This document shows, piece by piece, positions 38,148 to 48,722 of a DNA stretch of 64,000 bases. A program made the translations under genes and the position numbers. Under the pieces are notes generated by a model, which was not told the DNA's origin, made no database searches, and was given only the letters and a program-made list of their open reading frames with translations. The DNA lies in contig WSYJ01000030.1 in NCBI GenBank assembly GCA_020186115.1, forward strand, positions 434,001-498,000, written 5' to 3'. Source of the stretch: Histomonas meleagridis. Lineage: Eukaryota; Parabasalia; Tritrichomonadida; Dientamoebidae. Numbering within the stretch: the first letter of the stretch is position 1; every line of letters starts with the position of its first letter.

Positions 38148-41100
38148 ATGCTTCTTCTTTTCCCTATTTTTGGATGCTCAATCTTTAAGATATCACATTT
38201 AAATGCCTTGTTACCTTTCAAAGATCCAAAAAGCATAAAAACACCTCATTTTACAATCACAGCAGAAGGAAGTTGCGCAAATTGGACTTCATTAAATCCA
38301 TCAATAATTAGAGTTATTCCAAATTATGAAACCCCAAAGTGCTCTCAATCTGCACTTGTTGAAGTTGTCACTACTGGTCCAAAACGTAAAACAACAGCGA
38401 TTATTGTTGAATCAGATTCTGGCTCAACTCTAAAATGCGATATTTTTGTTGACTATGTCACAAATGTATCTGTATTAACAACCACAAAATCTATTTATGT
38501 AGAATCCTCTTATGAAACACTCTCAGTTCAAGGTTATGATTCAGAAAATAATGTTTTTACAAGTTTAGAAGGAATAGACACAAAGTGGAAGATAGACAAT
38601 GAACACTTAAAAACAGTTGCTGCAGCAGATGCCAAAGTTACTCTTCCAAACATCAACGCAAATAAATCAGCATGTTTAATTGTTCAAGGAACCAAAGTTG
38701 GCCAAACGTGGGCCACTGTTTCACTTAGTAATGGTCTTACAGCCAAAGCTGATTTAGTTGTCGTTGAACCAATTTCACTCTTTCCCTCACCGATAGTTTA
38801 TATTTTACCATATTCGCATATACCATTTAAACTCTGCTCCATTCGGGGCACCATTGACTCTGAGTTGGAATATCAATGTGTTTCAGAGATTTCTCTTCCA
38901 TCGAAACAATATCGATTTAACACATCGAATCCAACCGTTTTAACCGTTGACCAATCTGCTTATGGCAGTTCATATATTGAAGGCGTTGCCACTGTTTATG
39001 CGATTGATAATGCTATATCAGACAATGTTGCCATGTCGTTAGTATATGTAGCATATCCATATCGAGCTGAGCAAGAAGTTCAATACATTGCATTAGGAGA
39101 TGATCCTATTTTTGATCCAATATTATACACTAGAGATGGACATATAATTAAAACATATGAACCAATCAAATGGGAAATAGAAGGGAAATGGGATACGATT
39201 GGTCGCAAAGAAATCATTTTAAGATATCATGATTTTTCATTCATTGCAATTGTCATAGTATGTCCACCAATTAAATTCGATCATGATGAAGTTGTTCTTC
39301 CACAAAGTTACTCAGGATTTCCACTTCATTTATCAGGCGGCTCTGGTAATTATAGTTTTGTTATTGAGAATCCTTCTTTACTTGATTATTCTAATTCTCG
39401 TATACAAACTTATAAAGAAGGTATCACAAAAATCCGTGCATATGATCGTTTAATACGAAAATATGAAACATTTTGTACAGTTATAATTAGCAAAGTTGAA
39501 TATGTTGACATCAAACTCGAAAAACGTGAACTGTTGATCGGCTCCACTTTTTCACCGAAATGTGATGTGTTCGCCATTGAAAAACGACGGTTTTCGGTTG
39601 AGGTGATGTCAAGGTTTGTATCGGAGCAAACAGAAATCGTTTCATCGAAATTGATAGCACTCCATCCAGGTTTTTCAAATATTATGTGTTCAGCAGAAGG
39701 TACCACCTCTGAAAGTATTAAAGTTAGTGTTGCAGATTATTTACGAGTTGAAATGAAAGGACGAACATCACCAAACTCTATAACGCCAATAACAATTGCA
39801 GGCGGAGTATTACAATGGCCAAATTCACCACCACCTTCATTAAATATAACTTGTCCAGGAGCTAATACGACAATATTACAACATAATCATTTCTCTATAG
39901 ATAGTGAATATAATGGGGAATGCGAAGTGACAATGCAAAACAAGAAAACACATTTAAATCCAGAGCCATTAGTTTTAACGCAAAAGTTCCATTTAGATTG
40001 TTCGAAAGTTAATTACTTAAAACTTCATGTTGTTGATGAAAAAGCATCGACATTTAAAGAATGTAATTCACCACCACAAAAGTTAACAAGTAATGTTTCC
40101 AACTTATATAAAATAGTACCAGATCATTTACATAAGTTATATGTATTTGCACATGATATATATGATAACATTATTAATTATTATTCGATAATTACATTCG
40201 AATTAAGAACAAGTAATAATCAAATACTTAAGCCTCTAGATACACATGGATTTGATGGTGAAACAATATATCATTTCGTGCCTCGTCAAGATGTTGATTT
40301 ATCTGTTGTGTCACCTGATTTAGAGACTGTAATTGTATCATTAAAATCAATTTTACCATTTTATACAGAAACTTCAAAAACAGTTTATCATGTCCCAAAT
40401 AAAAATTATACGTTCCATATCGAAGGTGGTTCAGGTTTATTCCAAACAACTACAGAGAACAGTTATATTTATAAAGATAATTTAATTGTATATCCCAAAA
40501 ACTCTGGAATTACACATTATAATTTAAGTGATTTATGTACTGATTATCAACCATTAGATATTGAGTTGAATTCAATTGTTGTTAAAACATTAGAAATTAT
40601 CGCACCTACTTCAATACCTGTTGGCATCGAATTCCAACCAATTGTTAATGCTTATGATGAAGATCATAACTTAATACCATTTGATTTATTAAAATATGCC
40701 GAAATTAAATTAATACCAAATGAAGCAGAACAAATTAATATTAATACATGGAAACTTATACCAACTAAAACAGGAATTTTAACATTAATAGCTAAAGCTT
40801 CAAATGGAGTAACAGCTGAATTAAATGTTACTGTAATAAAACCTTTATTAATATCACCACAATATATTACATTACTTCCGGGTGAAACAGAACATTTAAC
40901 AATAATTGAAGGTCCTTCTGATATTGAATTTAATTATGGCGATGGTAAAATAGCCGAAATTAATGGGTTAGAAGTTATAGCTAATAATCCAGGAAAAGTT
41001 ATAATTAATGCAACAATTAAAGGTATTGATGGAATTCAACCATTCCCTATTTATGTTAAAGTATTAACACCAATATCACTAGAAATAATACCATCTACAA

Positions 41101-42683
41101 AAGAAGTTATTGAAGAAGGATTATTGATATTAAACTTAATTGTTAAGACAAATGAAGAAGATCGAATACCTCGAAAAGCTCAATGGTTATTATCTAATAA
41201 TGAATTTCCATATTATGAATTTAATTCATCGACAATATTAATTAATTGTACAAGTGATAAAGAATTATATGTAAAAGTTAATGCATATTCATTAACTACA
41301 ACTTATAATGTTAATATTGAATCTAAATTAATATTATTATCACCTAATCAAATAATTTTACCACCATTATGTTCATATCAAATTAAAATCAATAATAATT
41401 TACAATGTCAATATATATCTGATAATGAATCAATTATCATCATTGATAATAATGGATTAATTAAATCAAACATTAATGAAGGAGAAACTACAATACATGT
41501 ACAATATTGTCATCAAATAATACCTATACATATTCGAGTATCAAATCCATCCATATTACATATTCATCAAATTGTTCCATCTGAATTTAGATTATTATTA
41601 TTAGATCCATTTGGTTTAGAATATACATCAACAAATGGAATTAATTATGAATTAACTTCAATATCCGAAAACTTTAGAAATAATGGAATTGATATTAATG
41701 GATATTGTAAAACAGAATTCTTAACACAAGAAACAATTGAATTAAATGCAATTGCATATAATTCGGAATTTAAATTAATTACTTCAATGAATATATCTGT
41801 TATACAAAAGATTACTCCTGAAAATGTTTATTTACAAAAAGGTATAACATATAAATTCCATTGTACTTCTTCACATCCTAATTGGTTTACATCAGATAGA
41901 TCTATAGCACAAGTTAATAACGAAGGTATTGTTACTGCATTACGATCTGGTAAGACAACACTTTCATGTAATACGAACATTGATACTAATATTAATATTG
42001 TTGATTTAACAGATATACAAATATTTAATAATATACCAAATCAATTCCAAGTTAAACCTTTATATTCAAACAATGTTATCGAATCTAAAGTTATAAAACC
42101 TTTAGATAATGTATTAAAATGTGAAATCGATAACACATATTGTGGTGTAATGAGTCCGATCATTAATTCAACAGGTTATTTCTGTATATTCGAACCTAAT
42201 CCGAAATCACAATGTCCTCCGAAAACGAAACTGAAAGTAACTTTATCATCAACAAGTGGTAGAAATCAAGTTACAACTGAATATCCAATTGGTTATTCGG
42301 ATAAAATTAACTTCGGCTTTCCAAATGGAATTCGAGTTTCTGTATCTTCATTAAATAGAAAGGTCGAAATTCCATTTAAACTTAAACAATCAGAAATTAA
42401 ATATGAAACTCCAAAAGGTATTACACTTTCATTCCCAAATAACGGAGGAATCATTCTCCGCGCTGACGATTCATTTAAGACAAATGGTATCGTCGTCATC
42501 GAACATAAGTTGTCAGGTGAATACCATAAAATTGAAGTCGTGCATGAACAAGCAGAACAACAGAAATCAATGTTCCACAAAAGAGACTTCAGAATTAACC
42601 AGGATCTGCTGTTCTACATGTGTTTGATAGCTTTGTTCGCTTGTATTTGGTATATTATTTTCATGATTACTTCTAAGAAATAA
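38148..42683 (+). CDS. NUP210: Nuclear pore membrane glycoprotein gp210 (NUP210/POM210)
   Basis: A 1511-residue protein with an N-terminal signal/anchor, a very long lumenal array of Ig-like beta domains, one C-terminal membrane helix (LLFYMCLIALFACIWYIIFM) and a tiny tail (ITSKK). The start of the mature part follows gp210: a CxxWxSxxPxIxxV element (SCANWTSLNPSIIRVIP), then CSQSALVEVVTTGPKRKTTA, CDIFVDYVTNVSVLTTTKSI, LSVQGYDSENNVFTSLEGID and VQGTKVGQTWATVSLSNGLT, in the same order as in human gp210. Near the C-terminus is a BIG2-type domain (DRSIAQVNNEGIVTALRSGK). Length is below the human 1887. gp210 anchors nuclear pores in the envelope and forms the lumenal ring. It would be co-translationally inserted. 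Confidence is good because several ordered motifs agree. Confidence 0.8.
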   Translation: MLLLFPIFGCSIFKISHLNALLPFKDPKSIKTPHFTITAEGSCANWTSLNPSIIRVIPNYETPKCSQSALVEVVTTGPKRKTTAIIVESDSGSTLKCDIFVDYVTNVSVLTTTKSIYVESSYETLSVQGYDSENNVFTSLEGIDTKWKIDNEHLKTVAAADAKVTLPNINANKSACLIVQGTKVGQTWATVSLSNGLTAKADLVVVEPISLFPSPIVYILPYSHIPFKLCSIRGTIDSELEYQCVSEISLPSKQYRFNTSNPTVLTVDQSAYGSSYIEGVATVYAIDNAISDNVAMSLVYVAYPYRAEQEVQYIALGDDPIFDPILYTRDGHIIKTYEPIKWEIEGKWDTIGRKEIILRYHDFSFIAIVIVCPPIKFDHDEVVLPQSYSGFPLHLSGGSGNYSFVIENPSLLDYSNSRIQTYKEGITKIRAYDRLIRKYETFCTVIISKVEYVDIKLEKRELLIGSTFSPKCDVFAIEKRRFSVEVMSRFVSEQTEIVSSKLIALHPGFSNIMCSAEGTTSESIKVSVADYLRVEMKGRTSPNSITPITIAGGVLQWPNSPPPSLNITCPGANTTILQHNHFSIDSEYNGECEVTMQNKKTHLNPEPLVLTQKFHLDCSKVNYLKLHVVDEKASTFKECNSPPQKLTSNVSNLYKIVPDHLHKLYVFAHDIYDNIINYYSIITFELRTSNNQILKPLDTHGFDGETIYHFVPRQDVDLSVVSPDLETVIVSLKSILPFYTETSKTVYHVPNKNYTFHIEGGSGLFQTTTENSYIYKDNLIVYPKNSGITHYNLSDLCTDYQPLDIELNSIVVKTLEIIAPTSIPVGIEFQPIVNAYDEDHNLIPFDLLKYAEIKLIPNEAEQININTWKLIPTKTGILTLIAKASNGVTAELNVTVIKPLLISPQYITLLPGETEHLTIIEGPSDIEFNYGDGKIAEINGLEVIANNPGKVIINATIKGIDGIQPFPIYVKVLTPISLEIIPSTKEVIEEGLLILNLIVKTNEEDRIPRKAQWLLSNNEFPYYEFNSSTILINCTSDKELYVKVNAYSLTTTYNVNIESKLILLSPNQIILPPLCSYQIKINNNLQCQYISDNESIIIIDNNGLIKSNINEGETTIHVQYCHQIIPIHIRVSNPSILHIHQIVPSEFRLLLLDPFGLEYTSTNGINYELTSISENFRNNGIDINGYCKTEFLTQETIELNAIAYNSEFKLITSMNISVIQKITPENVYLQKGITYKFHCTSSHPNWFTSDRSIAQVNNEGIVTALRSGKTTLSCNTNIDTNINIVDLTDIQIFNNIPNQFQVKPLYSNNVIESKVIKPLDNVLKCEIDNTYCGVMSPIINSTGYFCIFEPNPKSQCPPKTKLKVTLSSTSGRNQVTTEYPIGYSDKINFGFPNGIRVSVSSLNRKVEIPFKLKQSEIKYETPKGITLSFPNNGGIILRADDSFKTNGIVVIEHKLSGEYHKIEVVHEQAEQQKSMFHKRDFRINQDLLFYMCLIALFACIWYIIFMITSKK

Positions 42684-42941
42684 AGAGAACTTAATATTAA
42701 TAATTTTGTTTTCAAACGATTAAATATAAATTCGATGCAAAATATTCACAAATATACTTCATGAATATCGAAACATGTTTCGAAAAGTATTCACGAACTG
42801 AAAATCAAATGGGAAGAAGAATTCACTCAAAAAATATTCTGTTTAAACAGAAAAAACTATCGTCGTTTTGAAATTTCTATCGTCACTCATCCGAACTGTT
42901 TAATATTACAAATTAGTGTAAAACAAAATATTTGAAAAACT

Positions 42942-43637
42942 TTAATTTTTATTCCAATTAGCGTGTGAAAGCATTTCAGGTGGTATCAATGAATTTAATT
43001 GTTGTATTTCTTCTGGATTTGTTACAACTGAATCACCAATAAACTCATTTGCCATGTTTAGAATTTGCGTTGGCGAATATTTATCCATGTTAGGAAGCTC
43101 ATTTCTTCTTTTAACAATTGTGCAAAATGAAATTGTATCAATTTTCTCTGTGAGTTCTTTCAAATCAAGTTGATCAAAGATAAGTGGCATATATCTTTCG
43201 CATATCTTTCGAAGAGCACTTGAAGTACCATATGTGTAACATAAATCAATAAAGAAATAAGCATTTTGAGCATTGAAATTGTTATCTAAAATATCATATA
43301 TTCTTTTTTCTAGGACTTCTATGCCATAGAAAATAGAAAGTTCCAATAGTGGTATGATATTTTGAGGTGTAATGTCTAATTCTGAAGTGTACATAAAATT
43401 AATTACTTTTGGCATTAAATTATCAATATCCAAAGAAAGCTCAACAACACCAGTAGAGTTTTCTTGGAAACACTTATCTGAAAATGCATTACAAAAGAAG
43501 TTTGATAAATTGGATAAAATAATCTTATGTGCCTTATATTCAACGCCATTAATAACAATAGTACAGTCGCATAAGGTATTCTCCATATCTCCAAAGTTGA
43601 AAATATCTGTGTAATAGCAATGATAGTAATCTTCCAT
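42942..43637 (-). CDS. BTB/POZ domain protein
   Basis: I choose ATG 43637 (MEDYYHCYYTDIF); the longer frame begins with TTG and hydrophobic codons overlapping the opposite promoter. The 231 residues contain a BTB domain at about 18-115: TLCDCTIVINGVEYKAHKII, LSNLSNFFCNAFSD, then VVELSLDIDNLMPKVINFMY with TSELDIT and LLELSIFYGIEVLEKRI. A BACK-like helical region follows (NAQNAYFFIDLCYTYG). No Kelch or zinc-finger partner domain is present. BTB proteins dimerise and commonly act as cullin-3 adaptors; trichomonads have many. It shares a gap of 37-64 bp with the divergent helicase gene. Confidence 0.85.
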   Translation of the reverse strand: MEDYYHCYYTDIFNFGDMENTLCDCTIVINGVEYKAHKIILSNLSNFFCNAFSDKCFQENSTGVVELSLDIDNLMPKVINFMYTSELDITPQNIIPLLELSIFYGIEVLEKRIYDILDNNFNAQNAYFFIDLCYTYGTSSALRKICERYMPLIFDQLDLKELTEKIDTISFCTIVKRRNELPNMDKYSPTQILNMANEFIGDSVVTNPEEIQQLNSLIPPEMLSHANWNKN

Positions 43638-43674
43638 TTCGTCAGAATTTAAAAGTACCAAAAATACGATCAAA

Positions 43675-46600
43675 ATGCATTCAATCAAAGTTTACCACAA
43701 AATGGAGCCAAATTCTGCTATTCAGAAGTTCAGAGAATGGGCTCTACTTTCTTATGTAAATCAAGAAGTCAGGAAAATATTAAAAATCGAAAAGCTAAAT
43801 GTTTCTCGATTTTTAATCGATATTGCAAGAAATTCTGATTCAATTGATTCTTTCATTTCTAATCTTCAACAAAAGAAAGTATCAATCCCAATAGATTTAA
43901 CCAAATCAGTCTTTGAGATAGTTAAACGTCATGATGCTCAACATATTCAAGTTGATTCTACTATTCCTGTCAATATTCCACAACCTCAACCGACTGAACC
44001 ACCTAAGATTGGAGAAATTATGAGAGGGCGTGTTACATCTGTTAATGCTCATGGTGCATTTATTAAACTTGAAGATTATCCAGGAAAGCCAGTCGGTTTT
44101 TGCCATAAATCCGAGATGAAATCCGATCCCATGTCCACCATCACACCATTTGAAATCCTTAGTACAGGTGAAAAAGTATATGTTCGAGTTATTGAGTCAA
44201 TTTCCAATTCTATTGCCTTATCTATTCGTGGCATTGATCAAATTTCTGGCAAAAGCATTGAAGAAGTATCTTATACATCTAGTAAAACATATGATTCAGG
44301 TCCACGTACACATCGAATGAAATCGCCAGATCGTTTTGAACTCGAACAACTTCAAAATTCTGGTGCCATTAAATCCAGTGACATGTTTGATTATTCTGGT
44401 GACTATGGTCTATTATCTATGGCTACAAATATTGAAGAAGATTTCGAAATCGCACTTAACACTAATGTGCCTCCATTTTTAGCCGGCTTAAAGCGACAAA
44501 AGCGTACACATTCTCCAACTAAAGTACAAATAAATCCTGAAGGATCATTAGCACGTGGCGCACGAGAAGCAGCGCGTTTAACTAAAGAGCGCCAAGAACA
44601 ACAACGATTACAATCGATTGCAATTACACAAGGTAATGTACCCGGACTTTTAGATGATGAAACGCCATCAGTTATACCCAAAAACTTATCCAAATTACCT
44701 GAATGGAAGCGCCAAACATTTCAATCATTTGGACCATTACATAAACGGAAGACCGAGTTACCGATTGCTAATTATAAAGAGCGTATCTTTGACATGTTAA
44801 AAAAGCATCGCGTGTTTATCTTAGTTGGCGAAACAGGTTGTGGTAAAACTACGCAAATACCACAATACTTATATCAATGGGGAATTACAAATAAGAAAAT
44901 TGCTGTTACACAACCACGTCGAGTTGCTGCGATTAGTGTTGCTAAAAGAGTAGCGCAAGAAATGGGTACAGTTGTTGGAGATATTGTAGGGTATTGTGTT
45001 CGATTTGAAGAATGTACATCTAAGAACACAATGATCAAATATGTTACTGATGGTATGTTACTTAAGGAATGTTTAAGTGATCGATCATTAAGTGAATATG
45101 GAGTTGTAATGTTAGATGAAGCACATGAACGTACTATTCATACTGATGTATTATTTGGATTAATGAAAGAAATACTTGAAACAGATTCAGATTTAAAAGT
45201 CATTGTAACATCTGCGACACTTCAACAAGAGAAATTCTCCGAGTTTTTCTTTGATTGTCCAGTGTTAAATATCCCTGGTCGAACATTCCCAGTACAAACA
45301 TCTTATTTAAGTAAGCCGACAACTAATTATTTAGATACTGCTATTCAAACTGTTCTATCATTACATTCATCAGAGCCTATGCCCGGAGATATCTTATTAT
45401 TCTTAACAGGACAAGATGATATTGATAGTGCATGTGAAATTATATATCAAAAATCCAAAGCAATGGAAGCACGTTGTGGGACATTAATAGTATTACCTAT
45501 TTATTCAACATTACCAAGTGAACAACAATCAATGATCTTTGAAGAAACGCCTCCAGGTAGTCGTAAAGTCGTTGTCGCTACAAACATTGCAGAAACTTCA
45601 ATTACTATTGATGGAATTCGCTATGTTGTTGATCCAGGATTTGTGAAAGAGTTATGGTATGATCCTAAAATCGGAATGGACACATTAAAGATAGTGCCTA
45701 TCTCTAAAGCTGCTGCAAATCAACGTAAAGGTAGAGCAGGTCGAACAGCTGAAGGTAAATGTTTACGTTTATATACTGAAGAAGCGTTCAACAAAGAAAT
45801 GAAGGATTCAAGTGTACCTGAAATCCAACGTTCGAATATGGCAATGATTGCATTACAATTGAAGGCTATGGGCATAGAAGATTTAATCAACTTCGAGTTT
45901 ATGGATAAGCCACCAACACATACTATCATTGATGCATTAGAACAACTTTATGTTTTAGGCGCGTTAGATGAAGAAGGTAATTTAACATTACAAGGTAATC
46001 GAATGGCGCAATTCCCATTAAGTCCACAACTATCAAAGATGTTAATCACTTCAGCTGACTTTGGATGTAGTGAAGAGATCATTACTATTGTTGCGATATT
46101 AAGCGTACAAGGTATATGGTATCGACCACGTCAACAACAAGCTAACGCTGATGCAATGCACGCGCGTCTTAATCGTGAAGAAGGTGATCATTTAACATTG
46201 TTACACGTGTATAGAGAATGGGTGAAAGCGAATCGTTCTGAACAATGGTGTCGTGATAACTTCGTTCATTGTCGATCATTACGACGTGCGGAAGATGTGC
46301 GGAACCAATTGAAGGGTTTAATGGAGAGATATCATTTGCCTTTAAGGTCTTGCGGTAATGACATGCAACTCGTGCTTAAGTCTATTGTCTCAGGATTCTT
46401 CGCTAAGGCTGCAAGAAAAGAAGGACAAAAGGGTTACCAAACATTGGTGGATAACCATTTGGTGCATATGCACCCGGGAAGCGCATTGTTCGGAAGAGAC
46501 CCGGATTACGTGGTGTACCACGAGCTGGTGAACACATCGAAGGAATTCATGAGAAATGTGGTGGCGATAGAGCCAAAGTGGCTCGTGGAACTGGCGCCTG

Positions 46601-46734
46601 CATTCTATAGAAAGGCTTCGCCGTCGGAAATAACAAAGAGGAAACGTAACGAACATTTGACACCGCTGCATGATAACTTGAGAGAACATGAGAGAGATTG
46701 GAGAATTACGGATCAAAGAATTGTAAGGTTGTGA
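43675..46734 (+). CDS. PRP22: DEAH-box splicing helicase DHX8/Prp22
   Basis: Of 1019 residues, the N-terminal helical region (REWALLSYVNQEVRKILKIE, FLIDIAR) matches the DHX8 N-domain. An S1 RNA-binding domain follows at about 112-185 (IGEIMRGRVTSVNAHGAFIK). The helicase core shows GETGCGKTTQIPQ near 386-398, TQPRRVAAISVAKRVA, LDEAHERTIHTD near 480, SATL near 512, TNIAETSITIDGI and QRKGRAGRTAEGKC near 682, then the HA2/OB-fold C-terminal domains (VDNHLVHMHPGSALF). The S1 plus DEAH layout is diagnostic. Prp22 releases spliced mRNA from the spliceosome and proofreads 3' splice-site choice. An alternative start is ATG 43702 (MEPNSAIQKF). The 3' end is richer in G+C than the rest. Its presence shows that the organism splices some pre-mRNA. 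Confidence 0.93.
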   Translation: MHSIKVYHKMEPNSAIQKFREWALLSYVNQEVRKILKIEKLNVSRFLIDIARNSDSIDSFISNLQQKKVSIPIDLTKSVFEIVKRHDAQHIQVDSTIPVNIPQPQPTEPPKIGEIMRGRVTSVNAHGAFIKLEDYPGKPVGFCHKSEMKSDPMSTITPFEILSTGEKVYVRVIESISNSIALSIRGIDQISGKSIEEVSYTSSKTYDSGPRTHRMKSPDRFELEQLQNSGAIKSSDMFDYSGDYGLLSMATNIEEDFEIALNTNVPPFLAGLKRQKRTHSPTKVQINPEGSLARGAREAARLTKERQEQQRLQSIAITQGNVPGLLDDETPSVIPKNLSKLPEWKRQTFQSFGPLHKRKTELPIANYKERIFDMLKKHRVFILVGETGCGKTTQIPQYLYQWGITNKKIAVTQPRRVAAISVAKRVAQEMGTVVGDIVGYCVRFEECTSKNTMIKYVTDGMLLKECLSDRSLSEYGVVMLDEAHERTIHTDVLFGLMKEILETDSDLKVIVTSATLQQEKFSEFFFDCPVLNIPGRTFPVQTSYLSKPTTNYLDTAIQTVLSLHSSEPMPGDILLFLTGQDDIDSACEIIYQKSKAMEARCGTLIVLPIYSTLPSEQQSMIFEETPPGSRKVVVATNIAETSITIDGIRYVVDPGFVKELWYDPKIGMDTLKIVPISKAAANQRKGRAGRTAEGKCLRLYTEEAFNKEMKDSSVPEIQRSNMAMIALQLKAMGIEDLINFEFMDKPPTHTIIDALEQLYVLGALDEEGNLTLQGNRMAQFPLSPQLSKMLITSADFGCSEEIITIVAILSVQGIWYRPRQQQANADAMHARLNREEGDHLTLLHVYREWVKANRSEQWCRDNFVHCRSLRRAEDVRNQLKGLMERYHLPLRSCGNDMQLVLKSIVSGFFAKAARKEGQKGYQTLVDNHLVHMHPGSALFGRDPDYVVYHELVNTSKEFMRNVVAIEPKWLVELAPAFYRKASPSEITKRKRNEHLTPLHDNLREHERDWRITDQRIVRL

Positions 46735-47340
46735 TGATTAAATGGTTTAAATGTTTAAAAATGTGTTTGAGCTTTGATATGTTGCAATTATTGAGCAAAA
46801 AAGATTTGGTGTTAATGCTGAAGATATATTTGGAAATAATTTAAATTATATAATACAGCATTTTTGATTGCTTATCATAATAAACGTATTTTGAACTCCT
46901 TCTTCAACAAGAAGAAATTGATAGCAATCCTAAAAATAGATTTTGTTTTGATGCTTTTGTGTTTCAAAGAAATATTTAAAATATTTCTAGGGCTATTTTT
47001 AGTATTTCTTTTAATAAAACATTTCCAATTTTAGGATTAAAAGTATTTGTTATATTTGCATATCTAAGTAATTTAAAGCAGTACATATAACATCAATGGT
47101 CACATATCAATAGTTTAATATCAATTCCTATTGTATAAATTATTTAACACAGTTGCATGCAACTAAAAATGATCAAACGAACTCAGCTTTTATAATTAAA
47201 ATTCACGAATTTCTACACCTAAGCAACACGTTATTGTGCTATCATCAAAAACGCATATTAGATTTAACAACAAAAACAAATATGTGCACATAAACGATAA
47301 CTAATCAAAACAGTCAAAAAAAGTGTTTTAAGCCGTCGTT
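46735..47340. other. Intergenic region with an ankyrin/spacer relic
   Basis: Around 46798-46935 the plus strand reads GVNAEDIFGN, then a spacer-like GGAAATAATTTAAATT, then ACAGCATTTTTGATTGC (TAFLIA) and LLLQQEEIDSNPKNRF in a shifted frame. This is a decayed member of the ankyrin-module family whose spacer is far shorter than those in the main array. The rest is AT-rich with nothing recognisable. Confidence 0.5.
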
Positions 47341-48351
47341 TTAAGGAAGCTTTGGAAGGTGCTTAATATAGATATGGTCAAGCGAGTGAACATCTTGGAA
47401 AGGAGGCCTATTTTGCTCGATTCTTTCTGACTCTGGCCTTGCCTTGAATGTATTAATTGTATAAGTTTGAGCACTTCCACCCTTTTGTCCGAATTGTGAA
47501 GTCTGGGCGTGCATTTGTACGACGGAAGCAGCGTTTTGGATCCAGCCGCAAAAGTTAGGAGCTGACCACACTGTGATACATTTGCCATTAAAGAGATTAG
47601 TGTGGCCATTCATGCAGAGTTGCTTCGACCTGATGATGCAGCTGAGACCGTTATCTTTGAGGAATTTGTCAATTTGGGGCTCCCCAAAGAAATAACCGTG
47701 GTGATTTTCAATGGGAGTGAAGTTGGTATATCCCTCCTTGGGAATCGACCAAACGAGCGAGGACCATGAATCGGCTAATGGGACTTCAACAAAGCGGTTG
47801 AATTCGTTGATTTGGTTTAGCTTAACAATGGACTTGTCAATGCCTCCTGATAAACAGAAAAATTGATAACAGACTTGGGCTGCTAAGGGAAGTGAATCAA
47901 ATGCATCCATAAGTGCTTCCCATGCTCGGGGTGATCCATACGCATTGATAATTTCTTCATAGAGTCCACATACTAGTGTAAGACGGCGTGACTCATGAGC
48001 TCCACGAAGAAGATAGACATGGTCTGGATACTTAAGCGCAAGTGAGAATAAAAGACAAACTGTAGCAATGTTCCTATCACCATAGTTAACAAAGTCACCT
48101 AAAAATAGGTATGAAGTGTATGGAACAGCACCACAGACATCAAACAATTCATGGATATCATCAAGCTGGGCGTGAACACTTCCGACAATAGTCATTGGTT
48201 GAGTTATAGATAGAAGATTAGGAAGTGTAGAATAATGACGTTGGAATTGTTGACATAGGCGAACAAACTCATCCTCGTTTGGTTCCACTGGGTGTGGCTT
48301 CATGGCATCATTAAGGAATTGGTTGATGTCGAAATTTGCTTCAGTAGTCAT
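47341..48351 (-). CDS. PPP-family (PP1-like) phosphatase with lost catalytic residues
   Basis: The 336 residues follow the whole PP1/PP2A fold in order, ending with TVWSAPNFCG, so family membership is clear. The catalytic motifs are altered: GDxHGQ reads GSVHAQ (metal Asp to Ser), GDxVDRG reads GDFVNYG (second Asp to Asn, Arg to Tyr), RGNHE reads RGAHE (metal Asn to Ala), xHGGLSP reads CLSGGID (metal His to Ser), and the RxHQ region reads RSKQ (metal His to Lys). By comparison with PP1, four of six metal ligands are replaced, so hydrolysis is unlikely and a scaffold or substrate-trapping role is more plausible. The reading frame is intact and the fold-specific residues are kept, so it is not a simple pseudogene. 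Start ATG 48351 (MTTEANFDINQF). Confidence 0.85.
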   Translation of the reverse strand: MTTEANFDINQFLNDAMKPHPVEPNEDEFVRLCQQFQRHYSTLPNLLSITQPMTIVGSVHAQLDDIHELFDVCGAVPYTSYLFLGDFVNYGDRNIATVCLLFSLALKYPDHVYLLRGAHESRRLTLVCGLYEEIINAYGSPRAWEALMDAFDSLPLAAQVCYQFFCLSGGIDKSIVKLNQINEFNRFVEVPLADSWSSLVWSIPKEGYTNFTPIENHHGYFFGEPQIDKFLKDNGLSCIIRSKQLCMNGHTNLFNGKCITVWSAPNFCGWIQNAASVVQMHAQTSQFGQKGGSAQTYTINTFKARPESERIEQNRPPFQDVHSLDHIYIKHLPKLP

Positions 48352-48361
48352 TTGATTGACA

Positions 48362-48396
48362 AACCGTCGTTAATTCCTTCAAAACGGTTTTTCGGT
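48362..48396 (-). promoter_or_regulatory. Two AACGG/CCGTT motifs upstream of the pseudophosphatase
   Basis: AACCGTCGTTAA (48362) and AAACGGTTTTTCGG (48382) lie within 45 bp of the start at 48351. Confidence 0.45.
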
Positions 48397-48722
48397 TTTT
48401 CATTGCATAAACACAACGATTATTTTTGGAAAAAATGAAAAACGACCAATTTAAAATTGTACCGAAATTATAATTGACACTTTATTTGTGAGAAAATATT
48501 AAATGCCAATTGTGGAACGCTGAGTTTCATTGTCAATATAAATATAAAAAATCATTGCATGATGATTTAAGCACAGTTTTTGGTATAAAAGGTTGAGTAT
48601 AAAAAGCACTTTTATAAAAATTCATTTTTATAAAATCATTTATCATACATATTAAACCATCCTTTTTTACTGTAAAAATGACTTAAGTTCACAGATGACA
48701 CCATTTTATTAAAGTGGATCAA
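48397..48722. other. Intergenic AT-rich DNA
   Basis: No gene or repeat recognised between the pseudophosphatase promoter and the Nup35 stop. Confidence 0.4.
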
